This document shows, piece after piece, positions 53,459 to 62,277 of a DNA stretch of 64,000 bases. Both the position numbers and the translations under genes were made by a program. Source of the DNA: Ruegeria intermedia (GTDB lineage Bacteria > Pseudomonadota > Alphaproteobacteria > Rhodobacterales > Rhodobacteraceae); contig NZ_FQVK01000011.1 of assembly GCF_900129345.1 (NCBI RefSeq), positions 54,027 through 118,026 on the forward strand. The letters run 5' to 3'. Below the pieces are notes generated by a model. That model was not told the origin of the DNA and did no database searches. It was given only the letters and a program-made list of their open reading frames with translations. Position 1 is the first letter of the stretch. Each line of letters opens with the position of its first letter.

Positions 53459-55546
53459 TCATTCAGCCGCGATCTTGATGACCGGCTGCATTCTGGCAAG
53501 GATGTCCTCGGCCAGATGACACTTGATCTGATGACCTTCGGCCAGGGTCTTGGTCGGTGGAACCTGCTGTTCGCACAGCCCCCCGGGGACCTCGGACTTC
53601 CACCGGCAGCGTGTCTGAAACGGACATCCCGGCGGCGGGTTCATCGCCGATGGAATATCCCCTTCGAGAACGATGTGCTCTTTTTCCACCGAGGTATCGG
53701 CGATCGGAACCGCGCTCAGCAATGCCTCGGTATAGGGATGATAGGGGGGCGAGAACACCTGATCGGTCGTACCCAGTTCGACCACATGACCCAGATACAT
53801 CACCATCACGCGGTCGCTGAGGTAGCGGACGATCGACAGGTCGTGGCTGATGAACAGCAGGGTCGTCTTGTGTTCGCGCTGGATCTCCATGAGCAGGTCG
53901 GTCACCGCGGCCTGCACCGAAACATCCAGAGCCGAAACCGGTTCGTCCGCGACGACGATCCGGGCGTCCCCGGCAAAGGCACGGGCTATCCCGACGCGCT
54001 GTTTCTGGCCGCCTGACAGTTGGCGCGGCATCCGGTCGGCAAAGGCCCGGGGCAGCTTCACCAGATCCAGCAACTCCAGCATCCGTTGCTTGCGCTCGGC
54101 CTCGGACTTGCCGACGCCGAAGATTTCCAGCGCGCGGATGATCTGCCGCCCCACCGTCATCGACGGGTTCAGCGTATCGAACGGGTTCTGGAACACCATC
54201 TGGACTTCGCCAATCGTTTTCGTATCTCGCTCTTCGATCGGCAGATGCTCGATGTTGCGGTTGTCCAGCAGGATCTGCCCGTCCGTCGCCGTTTCCAGCC
54301 CCATCAGCACCTTGGCAAAGGTGGATTTGCCGCAGCCCGACTCACCCACGATGGCCAGGGTTTCGGACTCGCGGGCCTCGAAACTCAAGGTCTCGTTGGC
54401 TTTCACCACTTTCTTCTCGCCGCCACCGAACAGCGCGTTTGCCGCGACCTCATAATATTTCTTGAGGTTGTCGATCTTCAGAACGGTCTGACCGATGGGC
54501 GCTTTTTCTTTCTGCTCCGCAACGGTGACCGGGGCGTTCCAGTCGATCTCCTGGAACTTGAGGCAGCGCGTATGGTGGCGGTCGTTTCCCGGCACAGGGA
54601 ACATCGGGATGTCTTGCGCGTCACAACGCCCCGCTTCGAAATAGTCGCAGCGCGGCCCGAAATTGCAGCCTGGCGGACGTTCATGCGGCAGTGGGAAGTT
54701 GCCGGGGATGGCGACCAGCGGGTGCGAATTCTTGTCCGCGCCGGGCAGGGGGATCGAGCGGAACAATGCCTGCGTATAGGGGTGCTGCATCTCGTCGAAC
54801 ACGTCGTGGATCGAGCCCCGCTCGACCGCCTCGCCCGAATACATCACGCACAAACGATCGCAGGTCTCCAGTACCAGGCCCAGATTGTGCGAAATGAAAA
54901 GCATCGAGGTGCCGTATTTCTTGCCCAGATCCTTGACCAGCTCCACCACGGCTGCCTCGACGGTCACGTCCAGCGCGGTTGTCGGTTCGTCCAGGATCAG
55001 CAGGGCCGGTTTCGACATCAGCGCCATCGCGATCACGATGCGCTGCTGCTGGCCGCCCGACAATTGATGCGGAAAGCTGTTCAGCATCCGCTCGGGGTCG
55101 GGCAGGCGCACGTCGGTCACCACTTCCAGCGCGCGCGCATAGGCCTCTTCCTTGCTGACCCCTTCGTGGATCATCGGCACTTCCATCAGCTGCTTGCCGA
55201 TCTTCATCGCCGGGTTCAGCGAGGCCATCGGCTCCTGATAGATCATCGCGATCTCGTTGCCGCGGATGTCGCGCAATTCCTCGGGGCTCATCTCGCTGAG
55301 GTCACGACCCTTGAACTTGATGGTGCCGCCGACGATACGGCCGTTCTTCCCCAAATCCTGCATCACGCCCAGCGCGACAGTCGACTTGCCACAGCCGGAT
55401 TCCCCGACCAGCCCCACTGCCTCGCCCGGCATTACCGAAACCGAAAAATCCATCACGGCCGGAATTTCCCGCAGCCGGGTAAAAAAGGAAATCGAAAGCT
55501 TGTCGATTTCCAGGATCGGCCCGTCATGATCTGCAAGTTTGCTCAT
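53459..55546 (-). CDS. Fused double ABC ATPase of peptide-type importer (OppDF-like)
   Basis: The 695-residue protein joins an OppD-like and an OppF-like nucleotide-binding domain. Each has Walker A (GESGCGKSTVALG; GESGCGKSTFAKV), signature (LSGGQQQRIVI; LSGGQKQRVGI) and Walker B (LLILDEPTTALD; IVVADEPVSALD) motifs, and each ends with the cysteine-containing oligopeptide-ATPase tail (PPGCNFGPRCDYFEAGRCD; PPGCPFQTRCRWK). The ATG at 55546 has GAGGAGCG upstream; the extra 6 codons are not used. It energises the two permeases encoded upstream. A dispersed hairpin repeat lies between it and the permease gene. Confidence 0.94.
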   Translation of the reverse strand: MSKLADHDGPILEIDKLSISFFTRLREIPAVMDFSVSVMPGEAVGLVGESGCGKSTVALGVMQDLGKNGRIVGGTIKFKGRDLSEMSPEELRDIRGNEIAMIYQEPMASLNPAMKIGKQLMEVPMIHEGVSKEEAYARALEVVTDVRLPDPERMLNSFPHQLSGGQQQRIVIAMALMSKPALLILDEPTTALDVTVEAAVVELVKDLGKKYGTSMLFISHNLGLVLETCDRLCVMYSGEAVERGSIHDVFDEMQHPYTQALFRSIPLPGADKNSHPLVAIPGNFPLPHERPPGCNFGPRCDYFEAGRCDAQDIPMFPVPGNDRHHTRCLKFQEIDWNAPVTVAEQKEKAPIGQTVLKIDNLKKYYEVAANALFGGGEKKVVKANETLSFEARESETLAIVGESGCGKSTFAKVLMGLETATDGQILLDNRNIEHLPIEERDTKTIGEVQMVFQNPFDTLNPSMTVGRQIIRALEIFGVGKSEAERKQRMLELLDLVKLPRAFADRMPRQLSGGQKQRVGIARAFAGDARIVVADEPVSALDVSVQAAVTDLLMEIQREHKTTLLFISHDLSIVRYLSDRVMVMYLGHVVELGTTDQVFSPPYHPYTEALLSAVPIADTSVEKEHIVLEGDIPSAMNPPPGCPFQTRCRWKSEVPGGLCEQQVPPTKTLAEGHQIKCHLAEDILARMQPVIKIAAE

Positions 55547-55578
55547 TTCTTCGCTCCTCGCCAAAATCGGGGGTCCCC

Positions 55579-55627
55579 TTCATCTGGCTCAAAATATCCC
55601 GGGGGGTCCGGGGGGCTGGCCCCCCGG
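55579..55627 (-). repeat. Dispersed hairpin/CCGGGATATTT element, copy C
   Basis: On the minus strand CCGGGGGGC-CA-GCCCCCCGG (55627-55608) is followed after 5 bases by the conserved block (55602-55579, starting CCGGGATATTTTGAGCC). It stands between the second permease gene and the ATPase gene of one operon, 11 bases after the permease stop, so it may attenuate or process the transcript. Confidence 0.8.
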
Positions 55628-55638
55628 CCGCTTTCACG

Positions 55639-57102
55639 TCAGTCCTTCAGGCTTTCCTCGCGCAGGCCGTCCGCCAGCAGGTTCAAGCCCAGAACCAGCG
55701 ACAGCAGCGCCAGCGCCGGCGGCAGGGCCGGGTGCAGATAGATCGACAGCAGCTTGCGCCCTTCGTTGATCGTAGACCCCCAGTCCGGGCTTTCCGGCGG
55801 CAGGCCCAGTCCAAAGAACCCCAAGGTCCCCAAAAGGATGGTCGTGTAGCCGATGCGCAGGCAGAAATCGACGATCAGCGGTCCGCGCGCATTGGGCAGG
55901 ATTTCCCAAAGCATGATGTACCAGGGGCCTTCGCCGCGCGTCTGTGCGGCCGCCACATAGTCTCGTGTCTTGATGTCCATGGCCAGGCCGCGCACGATGC
56001 GGAACACCGTGGGCGAATTGACGAAGACAACTGATACGAACACGACCAGGATCCCGCCGGGAATGTCGAACAGATCCAGGTAGGTCGGCAACCCCCAAAT
56101 GCTGTAGGCGTCGGTATTGATGACGTGGCCCCCGGTCGAAATCAGCGACAGATACAGCCAGATCGCGATCCCCAGCACCCCGATCAGTAGCGGCGTTCGA
56201 AAGTTCGGGCGGGTATAGTACCGCGAGTTCAGAAGCACCGCGATGAACAGGATCGGAAAGATGAACAACACGGCGGCCATATAGTTCGGAACGCCGGTCG
56301 CCACGATTTCCGGGGTCACCAGCAGATAGAACAGCAGGATCACCGGGAAGGCCAGGATCAGGTTGGCGAGGAACGACAGGAACGTATCCAGACGTCCGCC
56401 ATAATACCCCGCCGGCAGGCCCAGCGTGATGCCCACCATGAAGGCGAACATCGTGGCCAGCGGCGCGATCTGCACGACGATCCATGCGCCCTTGACCATT
56501 CGGCTGAACACATCGCGCGCCAGGTTGTCGCCGCCCAGCAGGTACCAGGCGAACTGCCCGTCCTCGGGGTTGGGCAGGGGGGTGCCGGGTACCTTGTTCT
56601 TCATCCCCGACAACTGCACCAGCGGGTCATGGGTCACGATCAGGTCGAGCGCGCCGAAAATGCCGGTGAACACCCAGAACATGACCAGAGCAAAGCCGAT
56701 CATGCCGATCGGGCTGTCGAACAGCTTGCCATACAGGCCCAGCCGCCGCTTGAACGCGACCGACATCGCAAACAGGATGATCAGCGACACCCAAACCGGC
56801 AGGAACTGCTGCGCGACGGCGCCGACGATGCCGGCTCCGGTTCCCATGAATACGCCCAGCAGCAGATAGGCGACCACCGTCGCGATGCTGGCCAGGAAGG
56901 AATACCACAGCGCGGCTTCGACCAGGCTGCGCAGCCCGCCGCTCGAACTGACGGTACCATCCGCGTTCACGGTCATCTGGGGTTCAGGCAGCACGATGCT
57001 GGCCAGGATCCAGACCAGGACCGAGACGGCCAGCGCAACCAGCGCGATCATCAGGATCGGGTTCAGAAAGGCGAGGGAGCCAGTCCAGCTCAGAGGTTCC
57101 AT
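55639..57102 (-). CDS. ABC permease, OppC-like, enlarged
   Basis: The 487-residue protein is much longer than a normal OppC (about 300). Residues 1-165 form an extra region with about three more helices (ILMIALVALAVSVLVWILASIV; LWYSFLASIATVVAYLLLGVFM; LPVWVSLIILFAMSVAF). The core has the family opening GKLFDSPIGMIGFALVMFW and LGGDNLARDVFSRMVKGAW; an insertion of about 75 residues with two more hydrophobic stretches (VPNYMAAVLFIFPILFIAVLL and LLIGVLGIAIWLYLSLI) precedes the permease EAA loop (VAAAQTRGEGPWYIMLWEILPNA). It follows the OppB-like gene by 13 bases. Confidence 0.9.
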   Translation of the reverse strand: MEPLSWTGSLAFLNPILMIALVALAVSVLVWILASIVLPEPQMTVNADGTVSSSGGLRSLVEAALWYSFLASIATVVAYLLLGVFMGTGAGIVGAVAQQFLPVWVSLIILFAMSVAFKRRLGLYGKLFDSPIGMIGFALVMFWVFTGIFGALDLIVTHDPLVQLSGMKNKVPGTPLPNPEDGQFAWYLLGGDNLARDVFSRMVKGAWIVVQIAPLATMFAFMVGITLGLPAGYYGGRLDTFLSFLANLILAFPVILLFYLLVTPEIVATGVPNYMAAVLFIFPILFIAVLLNSRYYTRPNFRTPLLIGVLGIAIWLYLSLISTGGHVINTDAYSIWGLPTYLDLFDIPGGILVVFVSVVFVNSPTVFRIVRGLAMDIKTRDYVAAAQTRGEGPWYIMLWEILPNARGPLIVDFCLRIGYTTILLGTLGFFGLGLPPESPDWGSTINEGRKLLSIYLHPALPPALALLSLVLGLNLLADGLREESLKD

Positions 57103-57115
57103 GGTCTATCCTCCC

Positions 57116-58162
57116 TTATGAAATGCGGATGCGCGGGTTGAGGTAGACATAGCCGATATCCGAGATCAGCTGCGTCACCAGAACCACGAAGACCGACACG
57201 ACCGAGATCGCCAGCAGCAGCTGTATGTCGTTGTTGCCCGCAGCCTGCACCAGCGCCCAGCCAAAGCCCTTGTAGTTGAACAGGGTCTCGACGATCACGA
57301 CGCCGTTCAGCAGCCACGGGAATTGCAGCATGATGACGGTGAAGGGCGCGATCAGCGCGTTGCGCAGCGCGTGTTTCAGCACGATGTTGGAAAAGGACAC
57401 ACCCTTGAGCCGCGCGGTGCGGATGTACTGCGCCGTCATCACCTCGGTCATCGAGGCGCGGGTCATCCGCGCGATATACCCCATGCCGTACAGGGCGATG
57501 GTCAGCACCGGCAGAAAGAAATTCTCGAAGGTCGGGTTGTCCATGGCCTGCGTGGCCGTGCCCTTGAACCATTTCAGACCCACGGTGGACGAGGTGAAGA
57601 TGGCGATGAAGATCACGCCCGAGACATATTCCGGCGTGGCCGTGGTGATGATCGAGAAGGTGGACAGCGACCGGTCCAGCGCCGACCCTTCGCGCATGCC
57701 GGCCAGAACCCCCACCAGCAGGGCGGTCGGCACCATCAGCAGCAGTACCCAGAACATCAGGTATCCGGTGTTGCCCAGGCGTTTGGCGACAATCGTCCCC
57801 ACCTCTTCCTTGAACACCGTCGAATATCCCCAGTCGCCCTGAAGAACGCCGCAGAAACGGGGCGTGGTCTCGGGCGTCGAACCGGGGCGGGCGCAGGTGC
57901 CCACGAACTGTCCGTCATCCAACGTGTTCCTGAACCCCGGCACCACGCCCAGCCACTGGCCGTACTTGACCAGCGTGGGTTGCATATAGCCGCGATTTTC
58001 CAGCCACGAGACGACCTGTTCGTCGGACATGCGCTGGTTGCCCTGCGTCTTGGCCAGCTTTTCCAGGTTCGGATAGAGGTTCGTGAGGAAGAAAACCACG
58101 AAGGTCAGGCACAGCGCCGTCAGCAGCATCACGCCCAATCGTCGGAGGATGAAGAGTCCCAT
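57116..58162 (-). CDS. ABC permease, OppB-like
   Basis: The 348-residue protein starts MGLFILRRLGVMLLTALCLTFVVFFLTNL, the OppB signature, and has six helices with the EAA loop YIRTARLKGVSFSNIVLKHALRNALI. An extra loop after helix 1 (about 60-110; GVVPGFRNTLDDGQFVGTCARPGSTPETTPRFCG) holds two cysteines that could pair in the periplasm. The ATG at 58162 is used; the 40-residue extension upstream has no support. It works with the OppC-like permease and the fused ATPase. A GC-rich hairpin lies just upstream, after the binding-protein gene. Confidence 0.92.
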   Translation of the reverse strand: MGLFILRRLGVMLLTALCLTFVVFFLTNLYPNLEKLAKTQGNQRMSDEQVVSWLENRGYMQPTLVKYGQWLGVVPGFRNTLDDGQFVGTCARPGSTPETTPRFCGVLQGDWGYSTVFKEEVGTIVAKRLGNTGYLMFWVLLLMVPTALLVGVLAGMREGSALDRSLSTFSIITTATPEYVSGVIFIAIFTSSTVGLKWFKGTATQAMDNPTFENFFLPVLTIALYGMGYIARMTRASMTEVMTAQYIRTARLKGVSFSNIVLKHALRNALIAPFTVIMLQFPWLLNGVVIVETLFNYKGFGWALVQAAGNNDIQLLLAISVVSVFVVLVTQLISDIGYVYLNPRIRIS

Positions 58163-58256
58163 GTTGGCCCCTGTTGTTCGGGTTTTCCGCAGATCAGTGG
58201 ACCATTGCCTGGCCTCGGACGTTCCGACCCCATGTCGGTGTGTCTGCGGCTGGAAA

Positions 58257-58280
58257 GGGGCGCCCGCATCCGGGCGCCCC
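58257..58280 (-). terminator. Hairpin between binding-protein and permease genes
   Basis: GGGGCGCCCG (58257-58266) pairs perfectly with CGGGCGCCCC (58271-58280) over a 4-base loop. On the minus strand it is followed by only three T (TTTCC), so it is more likely to protect the upstream binding-protein transcript than to stop all transcription. Confidence 0.65.
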
Positions 58281-58299
58281 ATCAGGGTTCAGGTCAGGC

Positions 58300-59970
58300 T
58301 CAGGCCGCCCAACCCCATTTGTAGTGATGGTGTTCGAACGACACATGCATGTCGGTGCCGACCAGACCGTCCTTCATGTGGCGATACAGCGAACGCCAGT
58401 AGGGTTGGATGGTCACGCCTTCCTCCTGGATCATCGCTTCGCCCTTGGCCACGATCTCGCGGCGCTTGTCGGCATCGGCAATGGCCAGAGCCTCGGTCAG
58501 CAGGGCATCGAACTCGGGGTTCGCCCAGCCGAATTCGTTCCAGGCTTCGCCGCTGCGATAGGCCAGCGCCCAGATCTGCACGCCCAGCGGGCGGTGGTTC
58601 CAGTTGGTCGAGCTGAACGGGTATTTCGCCCAGTCGTTCCAGAACGTGTTGCCCGGCAGAACCGTCCGCTTGACCTTGATGCCGGCGTCGCGCAGCTGGG
58701 CTGCGACCGCATCGGTGGTGTTGCGGCGCCAGTCGTCGTCGATCGAGATCAGCTCGTGCTCGAAATCGGCCATGCCGGCCTCTTCCATCAGCTTGCGCGC
58801 GCCTTCCGGGTCAACTTTCTGCGGCGGCAGTTCGTAGTAATCAGGGTGGATCGGACCGACGTGGTGGTTTTCCGCAGGAGAGCCGCGGCCACCATACCCC
58901 AGTTCCAGACAGACCGAGTTGTCCACGGCCATCTGCAGCGCCTGGCGCACACGTTTGTCGGCATAGATCTTCTTGCCGTCCACTTCGGCCAGCTGGTTGG
59001 GGCGGATCACGATGGTGTTCATCGTGACGACCTCGGATTTGACATAGCCCAAGCCGTCCATCACGTCGATGAATTCACCGACCGATTCATACAGCATGTC
59101 GACTTCGTCGGATTCCAGCGCCGCCAGCCAGGCCGACGGATCGGTGCCATAGTCGATATATTCGATACGGTCCAGCGCCGGGCGGCCGAACACGTCCTCG
59201 CCCCACCATTTGTGGTTTTCGTTGCGCACCAGAACGGCCTTTACGCCGACTTCCAGGCTCTCGATCAGGTAGGGGCCGGTGCCCACGTTGTTAGTCAGGT
59301 CCGTTTCGCTGAACGAGCTGTGGATGATCGCGGCCGGGTAATCCGCCATGCCCGGAATCAGCGAGATGTCCGAGTTCGGCAGGTTCAGTTTGACGGTGTG
59401 CGAATCCACCACCTCGATCGCGCCTTCGATCGCCTGACCGGTATCGGCGTCGATCAGCGTGGCGAAACGACCGGCCATCGAGTTGGTTTCGGAGCTCTTG
59501 TCACACCAGCGCGCGATGTTGCGGGCGACGTCCTCGGCGGTGAAATCGTCACCGTTGTTCCACTTGACGCCCTTGCGGACCTTCAGCGTGTACTCGGTAG
59601 CGTCGTCGTTGACTTCCCAGCCTTCCAGCAGCATGCCGCGGAAGGTGCCGTCCGAGTTGTACTCGACCAGGTATTCCAACGTGCCACGGGTGACGTTCGC
59701 GATCTGCGACCAGTCATAGGTGCGCGGATCCTTCAGCGCACGCACCTCCATCTGAACGCGCAGCGTTCCGCCCATCTTCTTGGCGTCTTCACCGGCCGCC
59801 TTGGCCGGGGCGGACAGTCCGATCATGCCGTAGGCCGCAGCAGCCGTGACGCCGAGGCTGGTCGTGCGTGTCAGAAACTCGCGGCGGCTCAGCTTGCCTT
59901 CCTGGTATTCCCGGGCGTGCATGTCCGCCGCCCAATGCACCGGTGCGCCGGTCAATGTCTTGATTTCCAT
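58300..59970 (-). CDS. ABC transporter substrate-binding protein, family 5, Tat-exported
   Basis: The 556-residue protein has a twin-arginine signal with [22 protein letters not shown] at 28-49 after a long 27-residue lead, then a family-5 (peptide/nickel) binding domain ([54 protein letters not shown]). The final 50 residues are rich in His/Trp ([12 protein letters not shown]). Tat export suggests folding or cofactor loading before export. Ribosome site AGGGAGA. It is first gene of the importer operon. Ligand unknown; peptides or a metal chelate are possible. Confidence 0.93.
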   Translation of the reverse strand: MEIKTLTGAPVHWAADMHAREYQEGKLSRREFLTRTTSLGVTAAAAYGMIGLSAPAKAAGEDAKKMGGTLRVQMEVRALKDPRTYDWSQIANVTRGTLEYLVEYNSDGTFRGMLLEGWEVNDDATEYTLKVRKGVKWNNGDDFTAEDVARNIARWCDKSSETNSMAGRFATLIDADTGQAIEGAIEVVDSHTVKLNLPNSDISLIPGMADYPAAIIHSSFSETDLTNNVGTGPYLIESLEVGVKAVLVRNENHKWWGEDVFGRPALDRIEYIDYGTDPSAWLAALESDEVDMLYESVGEFIDVMDGLGYVKSEVVTMNTIVIRPNQLAEVDGKKIYADKRVRQALQMAVDNSVCLELGYGGRGSPAENHHVGPIHPDYYELPPQKVDPEGARKLMEEAGMADFEHELISIDDDWRRNTTDAVAAQLRDAGIKVKRTVLPGNTFWNDWAKYPFSSTNWNHRPLGVQIWALAYRSGEAWNEFGWANPEFDALLTEALAIADADKRREIVAKGEAMIQEEGVTIQPYWRSLYRHMKDGLVGTDMHVSFEHHHYKWGWAA

Positions 59971-60320
59971 GAAAGTCTCCCTGTGAGATTTGTTTTTTGG
60001 TTGCGAGAATCCGCCGTATTCGGGCTGAGCCGATTGCGACGTTTCCCTGAATTTTTCTGAGTGCAGATCATCCCCATGCGAACATTCGGCACCAGAATCC
60101 GATCAAGGTCAATGTTCGAAATCGTCATCAGATGTTCAAAAACGACATTTCCGGGGAGAGACCCCGGCTGCGCGGCCACGCTTTGCCGGGCAAATCCAAA
60201 AGTGACATCCGAAATCACCCGGGTGATTCTGTCTGCTGCGGGTCAAAGGGCGACAACTTGCAATAAGGCAATGATAAAAAAATGAAAATATATCGGTGAT
60301 TGGGTCTGGCACTGGATTTT
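59971..60320. promoter_or_regulatory. Promoter region of the ABC importer operon
   Basis: No gene is apparent in these 350 bases. It contains the 16-base palindrome at 60213-60228 and an A/T-rich block at 60260-60296 (CAATGATAAAAAAATGAAAA). The miaA stop lies at its right edge, so the importer promoter must be within it on the minus strand. Confidence 0.5.
60213..60228. promoter_or_regulatory. 16-base palindrome AATCACCCGGGTGATT
   Basis: Perfect palindrome 243 bases upstream of the binding-protein ATG. It is a good operator candidate for a dimeric regulator; no regulator gene is adjacent. Confidence 0.45.
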
Positions 60321-61229
60321 TCAGTCGCTCAGGTCGACTTTATGCCAGTCCTTCATGCGCGACCGGCACCAGGTCCGCTGACGTTTGGCGTATTGCCGTG
60401 TCGCAATCGTTGCTTTCTCGCGGGCCTCGTCCAGGGTCAGGTCGCCCGTCACATAGGCCATCAGTTCGGGCACGCCGATTGCCTTGCAGGACGGAAGCGA
60501 CGGGTCGTACCGGTCTCGCATCGCCGCCACCTCGTCGAGGGCGCCTGTGGCCAGCATCTGGTCGAACCGCCGGTTGATTCGATCCAGCAGCCAGGCCTTG
60601 TCGACATCGACCACGATCGGTACGGCCTGATCCAGCCGAAGCACCGGCGGCGGCGTTTCGGCCTGCCAGTCGGTCAGGCTGCGACCGGTGGCGCGTTCGA
60701 CCTCCCAGGCTCGTTGCACGCGCGCGCGGTTGCGGGTGTCGAGGCGAGCGAGTGTGCGCGGGTCCACCTCGGCCAGCAAGTCGGGCAGGGGCATCGCGTC
60801 CGCCTGCGCGCGGATCGCGGCAGGGGTCGGTGGAATTTCGGCCATGCCTTCGGTCAGCGTCTTGAAATACAGCCCCGTTCCGCCGACGATGATCGGACGC
60901 AGGTCGCCCGACAACAGCGGAGTGACCTCGCGCAGCCATTGACCGGCCGAATAGGTTTCATCAAAAGGGACATGCCCGTAAAGCGCGTGCGGCGCCCGGG
61001 CTTCCTCTTCGGCCGAGGGGCGGGCCGAGATGACCCGCCAGCAGTCATAGACCTGGCTGGCATCGGCATTGACGATGACCCCTCCGAACCTTTCGGCCAC
61101 GGCCAGCGCCAGCGCCGATTTCCCCGACGCCGTGGGGCCCGCGATCAGAACCGGTTTGCCCTCGGGAACGGAGGGGAGCCGGTCCGCGATCGCGGCCGAT
61201 GAGGTTGCTGTCCTGTCCGATTGCGCCAT
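60321..61229 (-). CDS. miaA: tRNA dimethylallyltransferase
   Basis: The 302-residue enzyme adds a dimethylallyl group to A37 of tRNAs reading U-starting codons. The P-loop [15 protein letters not shown], the INADASQVY segment (as [19 protein letters not shown]), [10 protein letters not shown] and the C-terminal [14 protein letters not shown] are diagnostic. The ATG at 61229 gives normal length; longer starts (61271, 61358) run toward the pyrH gene. It is divergent from pyrH with 83 bases between. Confidence 0.94.
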   Translation of the reverse strand: MAQSDRTATSSAAIADRLPSVPEGKPVLIAGPTASGKSALALAVAERFGGVIVNADASQVYDCWRVISARPSAEEEARAPHALYGHVPFDETYSAGQWLREVTPLLSGDLRPIIVGGTGLYFKTLTEGMAEIPPTPAAIRAQADAMPLPDLLAEVDPRTLARLDTRNRARVQRAWEVERATGRSLTDWQAETPPPVLRLDQAVPIVVDVDKAWLLDRINRRFDQMLATGALDEVAAMRDRYDPSLPSCKAIGVPELMAYVTGDLTLDEAREKATIATRQYAKRQRTWCRSRMKDWHKVDLSD

Positions 61230-61312
61230 TGTCCGACCATCCGCATTGAACCCGCGGGGGTTTTGCTTCATTTTGCGCCGGAAAACAAACCCGTGCCAGC
61301 CCGGAGCGCAAC

Positions 61313-62065
61313 ATGACCCTTTCTTCCGCCACCACAACCGAAGAAACCCCAAAGACAACCTACAACCGCGTGATGCTGAAGATCTCGGGCGAGGCGTTGA
61401 TGGGCGATCAGGGCTTTGGCCTGCATCCGCCCACCGTGCAGCGGATCGCGCAAGAGGTGAAATCGGTTCATGACCTGGGCGTCGAGATCTGCATGGTCAT
61501 CGGCGGCGGCAACATCTTTCGCGGCCTGTCGGGCTCGGCACAGGGGATGGAACGGACGACGGCCGACTACATGGGCATGTTGGCCACGGTGATGAACGCG
61601 CTGGCGATGCAGTCCGCGCTCGAGGGGCTGGGCGTGTTCACCCGGGTGATATCGGCCATTCGGATGGACGAGGTGTGCGAACCCTACATCCGTCGCCGCG
61701 CAGTGCGGCACCTGGAAAAGAAACGGGTCTGCATCTTTGCCGCCGGCACCGGCAACCCGTATTTCACAACCGACACCGCTGCGACGCTGCGCGCCAACGA
61801 AATGGCCTGCGAGGCGATCTTCATGGGCAAGAACGGCGTCGACGGCGTTTATGACAAGGACCCCAAGGCGCATCCCGATGCGGTGCGCTATGACACGGTC
61901 ACCTATGACGACGTGCTGGCCAAGCGGTTGAAGGTGATGGATGCCTCGGCCATCGCGCTGGCGCGCGACAACAACCTGCCGCTGATCGTCTTCGGCCTGG
62001 ACGAGCCCGGCGGGTTCCGCGGTATCCTGGCGGGTGAGGGAACCTATACCAAGGTTCAGGGCTGA
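61313..62065 (+). CDS. pyrH: Uridylate kinase
   Basis: The 250-residue amino-acid-kinase-fold enzyme phosphorylates UMP. Motifs [57 protein letters not shown] and [18 protein letters not shown] are all present. GGAGC precedes the ATG by 6 bases. Elsewhere in the group pyrH is followed by frr; here a BCCT transporter follows after 212 bases. Confidence 0.96.
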   Translation: MTLSSATTTEETPKTTYNRVMLKISGEALMGDQGFGLHPPTVQRIAQEVKSVHDLGVEICMVIGGGNIFRGLSGSAQGMERTTADYMGMLATVMNALAMQSALEGLGVFTRVISAIRMDEVCEPYIRRRAVRHLEKKRVCIFAAGTGNPYFTTDTAATLRANEMACEAIFMGKNGVDGVYDKDPKAHPDAVRYDTVTYDDVLAKRLKVMDASAIALARDNNLPLIVFGLDEPGGFRGILAGEGTYTKVQG

Positions 62066-62108
62066 CCCGGCGGCTTCGCGCCCGCACCGACTTTGTTCAC
62101 GAACTGTG

Positions 62109-62140
62109 GCCCGCGTCCCGAGACGGCGCGGGCTTGCCCT
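62109..62140 (+). terminator. Possible terminator after pyrH
   Basis: GCCCGCG (62109-62115) pairs with CGCGGGC (62127-62133), with GTC/GAC possibly extending it, followed by TTGCCCTTTG. The T content is poor, so the call is weak. Confidence 0.45.
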
Positions 62141-62277
62141 TTGACGGGTGGAATCCGTGACTCCTTTGCGAAAATGCCTGGAAACTGTCGTTTTTGCGCG
62201 GTGGACGGTCTTTCGCGACAGACCGTCACGGCGCGCCTTCCGTGCACAGAGGGGCACCAACATCGAGAGAAGAGAGA

